Source: an uncultured Prevotella sp. (GTDB lineage: Bacteria > Bacteroidota > Bacteroidia > Bacteroidales > Bacteroidaceae). Taken from it: a DNA stretch of 5,376 nucleotides. The notes beneath the pieces are model-generated. The model was not told the DNA's origin. It saw nothing but the letters and a program-made list of their open reading frames with translations, and ran no database searches. Shown in pieces: positions 1-5,330 of this stretch (its first letter is position 1; the number at the start of each line of letters is the position of its first letter). A program made the position numbers and the translations under genes. The stretch spans positions 1-5,376 of the forward strand of contig CABVDL010000133.1 of NCBI GenBank assembly GCA_902497035.1, given 5' to 3'.

Positions 1-67
1 TACCAGGCCGGCCACTACACTGATACCGGCCGGCCACTACACTGACACCGGGCGGCCACTACACTAT
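1..67. repeat. Tandem repeat of 22-23 bp overlapping the stop of the cyclo-ligase gene
   Basis: Three head-to-tail units lie at 1-23, 24-45 and 46-67, each containing a GGCCGGCC-like palindromic core followed by CACTACACT. The third unit has GGGCGGCC and ends in TAT rather than TGA. On the minus strand each unit contains TAG (at 59-61, 37-39 and 15-17). The first of these is the actual stop codon of the cyclo-ligase gene, so the repeat begins inside the gene's last codons. The array probably continues beyond the left edge. No poly-U terminator is visible in it. The function is unknown; replication slippage is the likely origin. Confidence 0.85.
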
Positions 68-595
68 CACCTCGTCCATGGCGATGTCGTGGGGGGAGGT
101 GGGGAGGTCGTCGAGCAACTGGAAAGGGAAGCAGAGGCCGAGCCGGTAGGCGTGGGTGAGGCGTGGCAGCAGGCGGTCGTAGTAGCCGCGGCCGTGGCCG
201 AGCCGACGGCCGTCGGGGGTGAAGGCCACGCCGGGCACGACGGCAAGCTCTATGTCGCCGTAGCGGCTGAAGGCTGGTCCTGTGGGTTCAAGGATGTGGT
301 AGGGGCCGGCCTCCTGCAGGCTACCGCGGCCGGAGTAGGCCACAAGGTCCATGGTGGTGGGCCCGGTGACGCGGGGCAGCAGTACGGTGCGTCCCTCGCG
401 CCACAGTGTCTCTACGAGGGCGTGGGTTCCGGCCTCGCCGGGCATGGAGTAGTAGAGTAGGAGCGTGCGGGCGGAGCGGACGCGCTCGTGCGCCATCACC
501 TTATTATATAAGGCAAGCGACAGCTCGCCGAGCTGTCGCTCAGTGAGCTGCCGCCTGCGCTGGCTGATGAGTTGCCTTACGGTTTTCTTGTCCAT
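59..595 (-). CDS. 5-formyltetrahydrofolate cyclo-ligase (5,10-methenyl-THF synthetase)
   Basis: This enzyme uses ATP to convert 5-formyl-THF (folinate) to 5,10-methenyl-THF in the cytoplasm, returning a storage or inhibitory folate to the one-carbon pool. The 178 residues match the usual 170-200 length. The N-terminal basic stretch KKTVRQLISQRRRQL (residues 3-17) fits the nucleotide-binding start of the family. YYSMPGE (48-54) and ILEP (101-104) follow, and the hallmark GRRLGHGRGYYDR sits at about 129-141, just after a VVPGVAF strand. The C-terminus ends in PHDIAMDEVIV, near the usual family end. The ATG at 595-593 is the only start that keeps the N-terminal motif; no Shine-Dalgarno sequence precedes it, as is normal in Bacteroidetes. 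It is the last gene of the block, 76 bp after the S41 protease gene, and that spacer is almost entirely tandem repeat. Its stop codon lies inside another repeat array. Homologues are called ygfA, fau or MTHFS. The family assignment is secure. Confidence 0.95.
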   Translation of the reverse strand: MDKKTVRQLISQRRRQLTERQLGELSLALYNKVMAHERVRSARTLLLYYSMPGEAGTHALVETLWREGRTVLLPRVTGPTTMDLVAYSGRGSLQEAGPYHILEPTGPAFSRYGDIELAVVPGVAFTPDGRRLGHGRGYYDRLLPRLTHAYRLGLCFPFQLLDDLPTSPHDIAMDEVIV

Positions 596-604
596 GGCGT
601 TTGT

Positions 605-686
605 TGCCGTTGGGGTGGTCAGTGTGTTGTACCCGTTGGGTGGTCAGTGTGTTGTGCCCGTTGGAGGGTGGTCAGTGTGTTGTGCC
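605..686. repeat. Tandem repeat of 25-28 bp between S41 protease and cyclo-ligase genes
   Basis: The core TGGTCAGTGTGTTGT occurs at 616, 641 and 669, giving units of 25 and 28 bp, followed by RCCCGTTGG in the first two. A partial further unit (GCCGTTGGGG, 606-615) reaches towards the cyclo-ligase start codon. On the minus strand each core reads ACAACACACTGACCA, whose first copy encodes Thr-Thr-His-stop, the end of the S41 protease. The gene's last three codons and stop have therefore been copied into the spacer. The three TGA codons (672-674, 644-646, 619-621) fall in three different reading frames. The array occupies essentially the whole intergenic gap. Confidence 0.9.
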
Positions 687-2381
687 TTTTCCCTTCTTTG
701 TCGCAGCCGTCTTTGTGGCTGCTTTTCCTTTGGCTTTTGGAGCAGGCTTGGCGACGGGCTTCGTGGGAAAGGCGGCGTTGCGGGCGAAGACGCGCAGGGC
801 CGTGGTGACGCACGGGTCGTCGAGGTTGAGATACTGGTTGAGGGCCTGCTCGTCGAGCATGTTGTAGATGATGCGGGCGTCGATGTACTGCTCCAGCAGG
901 TGGTGGCTGCGCTTTATGAGCAGGTTGCGGCGTTTCAGTCCGCGCCGGTCGGCGTAGTCGGCAAACTGCTCCACGGTGTTCTGCCGCTTGAGGTAGTTGG
1001 CCAGCTGCAGCATTTCCTTGAAGTCCTTCATCTTCTGCCGGTTGTTGTCGGTGTAGGTGAAGGCGAACTGGAGTATGAGTCCGGTCATGGCCGCCTCCTT
1101 GTAGTAGGAGGTCATGTTGGTGGTGTCCTCAGGCACGAAGATGTCGGGCGTGATGCCGCCTCCGCCATATACCACGCGTCCGATGGTGGTGTGGTAGGCC
1201 GGTCCGGTGTGCTTGATGCTGTCGCGCGAGAAATACTCGCCGTGCTGGTATCGCTCTATGAGGTCTTGGGCGTAGTCGGGGTCGTCGCCGTCGGTGTAGG
1301 GCTTCTGTATGCACCGTCCTGAGGGCGTGTAGTAGCGTGCGATGGTGAGTCGTATGAGGCTGCCGTCGGGGAATGGTATCTGCTGTTGCACGAGTCCCTT
1401 TCCGAAGGAGCGCCGCCCGATGATGGTGGCGCGGTCGTTGTCCTGCATGGCTCCGGCGAATATCTCGGCTGCCGACGCCGTGCCCTCGTTGATGAGCACC
1501 GTGAGCGGCATCGACTGGTAGGAGCCGTGGCCGTCGGAGGTGTAGTTCTGTCGTGGGGAGTGCAGTCCCTGTGTATAGACGATGAGGCGCTTGGCTGGCA
1601 GGAACTCGTTGGCAATCTGCACGGCGCTCTGGAGCAGTCCGCCGGTGTTGTCGCGCAGGTCGATGACGAGGTTCTCAAAGCCCTGCTGCTGCAGGTTGGC
1701 CAGCGCGATGAGTATCTCGGGATAGGTTTTCTCGCCGAAGTTCTTTATCTTGATGTAGCCCGTGTTGTCGTTGAGCATGTAGCATGCCGTGACGGTCTTT
1801 GTGGGTATGTCGGCCCGGGTGATGGTGTAGCTGATGGGCTTGGCGTGGCCGTAGCGCAGCACGCCGACGGTGACCTTGGAGCCCTTGGGTCCCTTGAGGC
1901 GGCGCATGGCCTCGTCGGTGGTGACCTGCTTTCCCACGAAGCGCTTGCCATTGACCGTTACTATCTTGTCGCCGGCGAGCAGTCCGGCCTTCTCAGCCGG
2001 CCCATTTTTGATGACGTTTTGCACGTGTATGGTGTCCTGCCTGATGGTGAACTCAACGCCGATGCCCGAGAAGCTTCCCTTGAGGTCGTCGGTGGCAGCC
2101 TGCACGTCGCTTGCCGGAATATAGACAGAGTGGGGATCGAGCTCGCTGAGGATGGTGGGTATGGCCTTATCGACGAGCGAGTCGATGTTGACTTTGTCAA
2201 CATATTGGTCGTCGATGATGCGCAGGAGGTTGTTGAGGCGGTTGCTGCCGTTGTTGATGACGGTGAGTCGGTTGCCTCCGAAGTGGTTGGCGTAGAAGGA
2301 ACCGATGACGATGCCGATGACGACGCAGAGGGCCATCAGCAGGGGCATAAAGCGGTATTTGTTTTCTTTCTTCATAATCAT
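672..2381 (-). CDS. S41-family carboxy-terminal processing protease (CtpA/Prc-like), membrane-anchored, with PDZ domain
   Basis: This is a serine protease of the tail-specific family, expected to face the periplasm and cleave proteins near their C-termini. Order of parts: a short basic start and a hydrophobic anchor at about residues 12-30 (LLMALCVVIGIVIG); an N-terminal helical part with LSELDPHSVYIP near 80-90; a PDZ domain at about 100-185 (GSFSGIGVEF, then NGPAEKAGLLAGDKIVTVNG); and the S41 catalytic domain at about 200-400. The catalytic Ser is S303 in NEGTASAAEI and the Lys is K328 in RSFGKGLVQQQ. Their 25-residue spacing matches CtpA/Prc, so the dyad is intact. After the core comes a helical region of about 130 residues and then a tail at 539-569 with nine Lys, many Ala and no acidic residue. 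Two starts are possible, ATG at 2381 or at 2375, differing by two residues. It follows the deaminase gene after 63 bp. The substrate cannot be told from sequence. Confidence 0.93.
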   Translation of the reverse strand: MIMKKENKYRFMPLLMALCVVIGIVIGSFYANHFGGNRLTVINNGSNRLNNLLRIIDDQYVDKVNIDSLVDKAIPTILSELDPHSVYIPASDVQAATDDLKGSFSGIGVEFTIRQDTIHVQNVIKNGPAEKAGLLAGDKIVTVNGKRFVGKQVTTDEAMRRLKGPKGSKVTVGVLRYGHAKPISYTITRADIPTKTVTACYMLNDNTGYIKIKNFGEKTYPEILIALANLQQQGFENLVIDLRDNTGGLLQSAVQIANEFLPAKRLIVYTQGLHSPRQNYTSDGHGSYQSMPLTVLINEGTASAAEIFAGAMQDNDRATIIGRRSFGKGLVQQQIPFPDGSLIRLTIARYYTPSGRCIQKPYTDGDDPDYAQDLIERYQHGEYFSRDSIKHTGPAYHTTIGRVVYGGGGITPDIFVPEDTTNMTSYYKEAAMTGLILQFAFTYTDNNRQKMKDFKEMLQLANYLKRQNTVEQFADYADRRGLKRRNLLIKRSHHLLEQYIDARIIYNMLDEQALNQYLNLDDPCVTTALRVFARNAAFPTKPVAKPAPKAKGKAATKTAATKKGKGTTH

Positions 2382-2444
2382 AGTTTTAGGGCCGCCGCGC
2401 AGTACAGCGGCTTACAGATCGTGTGTGCTTGGGGCTGCGGGGAC

Positions 2445-2876
2445 TTATTCAAGCGGCAGGTGCACTACCTCTATGCCGGCCCGCCTGAGCAGCTTGATGC
2501 CGTCGTCGAGACGGTACTGCTCGTCATAGACGACGCGCTTGATGCCAGCCTGAATGATGAGCTTTGAGCACTCGATGCAGGGTGAGGCGGTGACGTAGAG
2601 TGTGGCGCCGTCGCTGTTGTTGCTGCTTCGGGCGAGCTTGGTGATGGCGTTGGCCTCGGCGTGCAGCACGTATGGCTTGGTGACGTTGTTGTCGTCCTCG
2701 CAGATGTTCTCGAAGCCGCTGGGCGTGCCGTTGTAGCCGTCGCTGATGATCATCTTCTCCTTTACCACGAGTGCGCCTACCTTGCGGCGCCGGCAGTAGG
2801 AGTTCTCGGCCCAGATGCGCGCCATGCGCAGGTAGCGCCGGTCGAGGGAGGATTGCTTGGAAGGGTCTTCTGTCAC
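2445..2876 (-). CDS. comEB: dCMP deaminase (ComEB-like zinc cytidylate deaminase)
   Basis: This enzyme deaminates dCMP to dUMP, the substrate of thymidylate synthase, in the cytoplasm. The 143 residues are typical of bacterial members. Zinc-site motifs are complete: HAEANAI with H72 as ligand and E74 as proton shuttle, and SPCIECSKLI with C100 and C103 as ligands. The stretch AENSYCRRRKVGALVVK (23-39) and SDGYNGTPSGFEN (45-57) are typical of dCMP rather than free-cytidine deaminases. The start is GTG at 2876-2874: no ATG lies between it and the in-frame TAA at 2891-2889 just upstream, and the next Met (residue 18) is too far into the conserved region. No Shine-Dalgarno sequence is seen; the bases immediately before the start are a C-rich repeat on the coding strand. 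It lies between the M3 peptidase gene (135 bp upstream) and the S41 protease gene (63 bp downstream). The symbol is by homology to Bacillus ComEB; a competence role is not implied. Confidence 0.94.
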   Translation of the reverse strand: MTEDPSKQSSLDRRYLRMARIWAENSYCRRRKVGALVVKEKMIISDGYNGTPSGFENICEDDNNVTKPYVLHAEANAITKLARSSNNSDGATLYVTASPCIECSKLIIQAGIKRVVYDEQYRLDDGIKLLRRAGIEVVHLPLE

Positions 2877-2920
2877 GGGTGATGGGGTTTATGGGGGTGA
2901 TTATGGGGTTTATGGGGGGG
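2877..2920. repeat. Two-copy 18-21 bp G-rich repeat abutting the dCMP deaminase start
   Basis: Two units, GGGTGATGGGGTTTATGG from 2877 and GGGTGATTATGGGGTTTATG from 2895, differ by a 3-bp insertion (TAT). They sit directly against the GTG start codon on its 5' side, so on the coding strand the mRNA leader is C/A-rich. All three TAA trinucleotides it carries on the minus strand are in frame with the deaminase, which fixes the start at GTG. Confidence 0.85.
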
Positions 2921-2925
2921 AGGGG
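2884..2925 (+). other. Putative G-quadruplex motif in the template strand before the dCMP deaminase gene
   Basis: Five runs of four or more G lie on the + strand at 2884-2887, 2893-2897, 2905-2908, 2914-2920 and 2922-2925, separated by 5, 5-7, 5 and 1 bases. This meets the standard pattern for an intramolecular quadruplex, and even a four-tetrad form is possible. The + strand is the template for the deaminase gene, so the structure would form in DNA, or in an antisense RNA, rather than in the mRNA. Folding is predicted from the pattern only. Confidence 0.6.
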
Positions 2926-2928
2926 AAA

Positions 2929-2949
2929 CCGCGCCTTGAAAAGGCGCGG
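2929..2949 (-). terminator. Strong hairpin between M3 peptidase and dCMP deaminase genes, possible attenuator
   Basis: CCGCGCCTT at 2929-2937 is perfectly complementary to AAGGCGCGG at 2941-2949 around a three-base loop (GAA on +, TTC on -). The 9-bp stem is very GC-rich. In the minus-strand transcript it lies about 63 nt after the M3 peptidase stop codon and is followed by only UUU and then C-rich sequence, so it is a poor classical intrinsic terminator. It could be an mRNA-stabilising 3' end, or a partial terminator that lowers expression of the downstream genes. The hairpin is certain as sequence; its role is inference. Confidence 0.45.
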
Positions 2950-3011
2950 CACCCAACGGAACTGTAGCGGGGACGCGGAGAGCGGCGGACGGCAGCGGGG
3001 GGCGCGGAGGA

Positions 3012-5087
3012 TTAGTGGGTGGGAGGCTTGATGCCGTTGCGCTCGAGCAGGGCGTCGATGGTGGGCTCCTGCCCGCGGAAGCGCTTGTAGAGGGTCATGG
3101 GATGCTCGGTGCCTCCCTTGGAGAGGATGCAGTCGCGGAAGCGGCGGGCCGTGGCGCGGTCGAAGATGCCGTTGCGCTTGAACACGCTGAAAGCGTCGGC
3201 CTCGAGTACCTCTGCCCACTTGTAGCTGTAGTAGCCGGCCGCATAGCCGCCCGCCATGATGTGGGAGAACTGCACCGTCATGCAGGTGTCGGGGAGCTGT
3301 GGCATGAGGATGGCCTTGCTCCAGGCCTTCTTCTCAAACTCCGGCAGGTTGCCTTTGAAGGGCTCGGTGAGCGTGTAGTAGGCCATGTCGAGCAGTGAGA
3401 AGCTCACCTGCCTGAGGCATGCGTAGGCCACGTTGAAGTTGCGGCTGCGCATGACGCGGTCGATGAGCTCGTCGGGGATAGGGTCGCCCGTCTGGTAGTG
3501 GAAGGCGAAGGTGCGCAGGAAGTCGCGCTCCACGGCGTAGTTCTCCATGAACTGGGAGGGCATCTCCACGAAGTCCCACCAGACGTTGGTGCCGGAGAGG
3601 CTGGCGAAGCGGGTGTTGGCGAAGATGCCGTGCAGGGCGTGGCCGAACTCGTGGAGGAAGGTCTCCACCTCGCCGAGGGTGAGCAGTGCGGGCTTGGTGT
3701 CGGTGGGCTTGGTGAAGTTGGTCACGACGCTGACGTGCGGCCTGACGTTCTCGCCGTGGGGATTGATGTACTGCTCCTGGAATGAGGTCATCCACGCTCC
3801 GCCCTGCTTGCCCTGCCGTGGGTAGAAGTCGGCATATAGCACGGCGAGGAAGGAGCCGTCCTCGTCGAACACCTCATAGGCCTTGACGTCGGGGTGATAG
3901 ACGGGTATGTCGGCGTTCTCCTTGAACGTGATGCCGTAGAGCCTGGTGGCGAGCCCGAAGACGCCCCGTATGACGTTGTCGAGGCGGAAATAGGGGCGCA
4001 GCATCTCGGAGTCGAGATTGTAGCGCTCCATCTGCAGCTTGTGGGAATAGTAGGAGAAGTCCCACGGCTCGAGGCTGAAGGTGTCGCCCTCGGCCTTGCG
4101 CGCCTCGTCGGCTACGGCGCCGAGTTCTTCGACGGCTGTGGGCTTGTAGGCACTGATGAGGTCGTTGAGCAGCTTATAGACGTTGGCCACGTTGGAGGCC
4201 ATGCGGTGCTTGAGCATGTAGTCGGCGAAGGTGTCGTAGCCGAGGAGCTGTGCCAGGGCCAGCCTGATGTTGACGAGCCTCTTGCAGATTTCTATGTTGT
4301 TGCTGTCGTTGTCGTGGGTACACTCCGTGTTGCGTGCCATGTAGAGCTTGCGCCGCAGGTCGCGGTGGTCGGAGTAGATGAGGAACGGGGAGTAGCTGGG
4401 ATAGTCGAGGGTGAAGACCCATCCGTCGAGGTTGCGCTCCTTGGCGGCTTGCGCTGCGGCATCGATGGCCGTGTCGGGCAGTCCGCTGAGCTGTTCCCGG
4501 TCGGTGAGGTGCAGGGTGTAGGCCTTGTTCTCCTTGAGCAGGTTCTGCGAGAACTGCAGGGAGAGCATCGAGGCTTCCTCGGTGAGCTTACGCAGCCGTT
4601 CCTTTCCGTCGTCGCTGAGCAGGGCACCGCTTCTCACGAAGGCGTCGTACTCCTTGTCGAGGAGCATCTGCTCCTCAGGCGTGAGCTCGCGGTGGTGGTC
4701 GTGTACGGCCTTGACGCGCGCGAAGAGCCTTGGGTTGAGGATGATGTCGTTCTGGTGCTTGGTGAGAATGGGGCTGAGCTTCTGGGCGAGGGCCTCCATC
4801 TCTGGCGTGGTGTCGGCGCTCATCAGGCATGAGAAGACGGTTGACACGCGGTCGAGCAGGTCGTAGTAGTGGGGGCCGTGGCTCTCATCGACCACGGCGA
4901 TGGTGTTCTCGAACGTGGGCGCGTCGGGGTTGTTGATGATCTTTGCCGTAATCTCGTCGTCGCGCCTGATGCCCTCCATGAACGCGGGCTCGAAGTCGCT
5001 GAATTGTATCTTGTCAAAGGGAACGGTGCCGTGGGGCGTTGCGTAAGGCTCCATGAAAGGGTTTCTCCTCTCTATGCTGTCTGTCAT
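3012..5087 (-). CDS. dcp: M3-family zinc metallopeptidase (oligopeptidase A / peptidyl-dipeptidase Dcp type)
   Basis: This is a cytoplasmic zinc peptidase of the thimet oligopeptidase family that breaks down short peptides. Its 691 residues match E. coli Dcp and oligopeptidase A (about 680). The N-terminus NPFMEPYATPHGTVPFDKI, after eight extra residues, is typical of Bacteroidales members. The first roughly 220 residues are the helical part. The zinc site is HEFGH (H479, E480, H483) within EVETFLHEFGHALHG, and the third ligand is E508 in DFVEMPSQFMENY. The C-terminal substrate-binding motif is present as FSHIMAGGYAAGYYSYKW with H609, Y615 and Y622. No signal peptide or membrane segment is seen. 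The ATG at 5087-5085 is chosen because no Met directly precedes the usual NPF start; the next ATG (residue 12) would cut into it. It is the first gene of the block, with a -7 box about 33 bp upstream. Sequence alone does not settle whether it acts as a dipeptidyl carboxypeptidase (Dcp) or an endo-oligopeptidase (OpdA/PrlC), so the symbol is tentative. Confidence 0.93.
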   Translation of the reverse strand: MTDSIERRNPFMEPYATPHGTVPFDKIQFSDFEPAFMEGIRRDDEITAKIINNPDAPTFENTIAVVDESHGPHYYDLLDRVSTVFSCLMSADTTPEMEALAQKLSPILTKHQNDIILNPRLFARVKAVHDHHRELTPEEQMLLDKEYDAFVRSGALLSDDGKERLRKLTEEASMLSLQFSQNLLKENKAYTLHLTDREQLSGLPDTAIDAAAQAAKERNLDGWVFTLDYPSYSPFLIYSDHRDLRRKLYMARNTECTHDNDSNNIEICKRLVNIRLALAQLLGYDTFADYMLKHRMASNVANVYKLLNDLISAYKPTAVEELGAVADEARKAEGDTFSLEPWDFSYYSHKLQMERYNLDSEMLRPYFRLDNVIRGVFGLATRLYGITFKENADIPVYHPDVKAYEVFDEDGSFLAVLYADFYPRQGKQGGAWMTSFQEQYINPHGENVRPHVSVVTNFTKPTDTKPALLTLGEVETFLHEFGHALHGIFANTRFASLSGTNVWWDFVEMPSQFMENYAVERDFLRTFAFHYQTGDPIPDELIDRVMRSRNFNVAYACLRQVSFSLLDMAYYTLTEPFKGNLPEFEKKAWSKAILMPQLPDTCMTVQFSHIMAGGYAAGYYSYKWAEVLEADAFSVFKRNGIFDRATARRFRDCILSKGGTEHPMTLYKRFRGQEPTIDALLERNGIKPPTH

Positions 5088-5119
5088 TGTGTTGCTTTCT
5101 CTTTACTGATTTATTATTG

Positions 5120-5127
5120 CAAAGTTA
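5120..5127 (-). promoter_or_regulatory. Bacteroidetes-type -7 promoter element for the four-gene block
   Basis: CAAAGTTA on the + strand reads TAACTTTG on the minus strand, an exact match to the Bacteroidetes consensus TAnnTTTG, and lies in an AT-rich island (about 5090-5200) in otherwise GC-rich DNA. It would start transcription near 5113-5116, leaving a leader of about 25-29 nt before the M3 peptidase ATG. No good -33 TTTG is found at the expected 19-20 nt spacing, so the promoter may be weak or activator-dependent. Confidence 0.6.
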
Positions 5128-5162
5128 GTAAAAAGATAGGCAATGTGTTGGAAATAAGGAAA

Positions 5163-5175
5163 CTTTAACTTAAAG
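5163..5175. promoter_or_regulatory. Small palindrome upstream of the promoter, possible operator
   Basis: CTTTAA (5163-5168) and TTAAAG (5170-5175) form a perfect 6-bp inverted repeat around a single C. It lies about 50-60 bp upstream of the predicted transcription start, a position suited to an activator site. It is short and AT-rich, so chance is possible; no regulator can be named. Confidence 0.25.
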
Positions 5176-5247
5176 GAACTATTCAGCGAATGCTGGTTGA
5201 AAAAATAGGAGGACAGTTAGGAGCGGGAATGCCTTACCAAGAGGCTG

Positions 5248-5270
5248 GTGGCCGGCACCAGGCCGGCCAC
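5248..5270. other. GC-rich hairpin in the right-edge repeat region
   Basis: GTGGCCGGC (5248-5256) pairs perfectly with GCCGGCCAC (5262-5270) around a five-base loop. The right arm is part of the 19-bp word shared with the left-edge array. It has no U-tract on either side. It may be the 3' end of an upstream minus-strand transcript or simply a product of the palindromic GGCCGGCC core. Confidence 0.5.
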
Positions 5271-5275
5271 TACAC
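5256..5275. repeat. Dispersed repeat copy matching the left-edge array
   Basis: ACCAGGCCGGCCACTACAC at 5257-5275 is identical over 19 bp and in the same orientation to 2-20. Beyond two mismatches the similarity extends a further 5 bp (ATACC on the + strand). This links the repeats on the two sides of the gene block as one family. Confidence 0.85.
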
Positions 5276-5330
5276 CAATACCCTATTCGCGGCCGGTGCA
5301 CCACCAATACCCTATTCGCGGCCGGTGCAC
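5273..5330. repeat. Perfect 29-bp tandem duplication at the right edge
   Basis: Units at 5273-5301 and 5302-5330 are identical: each begins CACCAATACCCTATTCGCGG and ends CCGGTGCAC. A diverged third unit is recognisable at about 5338-5363 (CAATAACACCCCATTTGCGA then CCAGTG). On the minus strand each perfect unit contains TAG (5312-5314 and 5283-5285). The stretch holds no recognisable gene, although a reading frame from the right edge stops at 5312 (see findings). Confidence 0.9.

Noticed and set aside
1..67. Possible CRISPR array at the left edge, and likewise at 616-686 and 5273-5330
   Set aside because: Units are directly adjacent with no unique spacers of constant length, and no cas genes are present; these are simple tandem repeats.
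465..1322. + strand open frame (285 codons) crossing the cyclo-ligase/S41 spacer
   Set aside because: It reads through the tandem repeat and antisense to two real genes; the Cys/Val-rich start is simply the repeat translated.
2382..2444. Spacer between deaminase and S41 genes with a GCCGC...GCGGC inverted repeat (2391-2395 / 2407-2411)
   Set aside because: A 5-bp stem with an 11-base loop is expected by chance in GC-rich DNA. No promoter, repeat or small gene was seen in this 63-bp gap.
1386..2567. Long + strand open frame (393 codons) opposite the S41 protease and deaminase genes
   Set aside because: It is antisense to two genes with intact catalytic motifs, its translation is Val/Gly/Asp-rich without any domain, and long antisense frames are expected in GC-rich DNA with G/C at third codon positions.
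2950..2959. CACCCAACGG shared in opposite orientation with the repeat at 633-642
   Set aside because: A 10-bp match between GC-rich spacers in a window of this size can easily be chance, and nothing flanking it matches.
3894..4832. Long + strand open frame (312 codons) opposite the M3 peptidase gene
   Set aside because: Same reason: a mirror of a strongly supported gene, with Val/Glu/Leu-rich composition and no recognisable motif.
2..5275. Direct repeats at both edges as the ends of a mobile element
   Set aside because: There is no transposase or integrase, the genes between are core housekeeping genes, and the repeat is part of larger tandem arrays rather than a target-site duplication.
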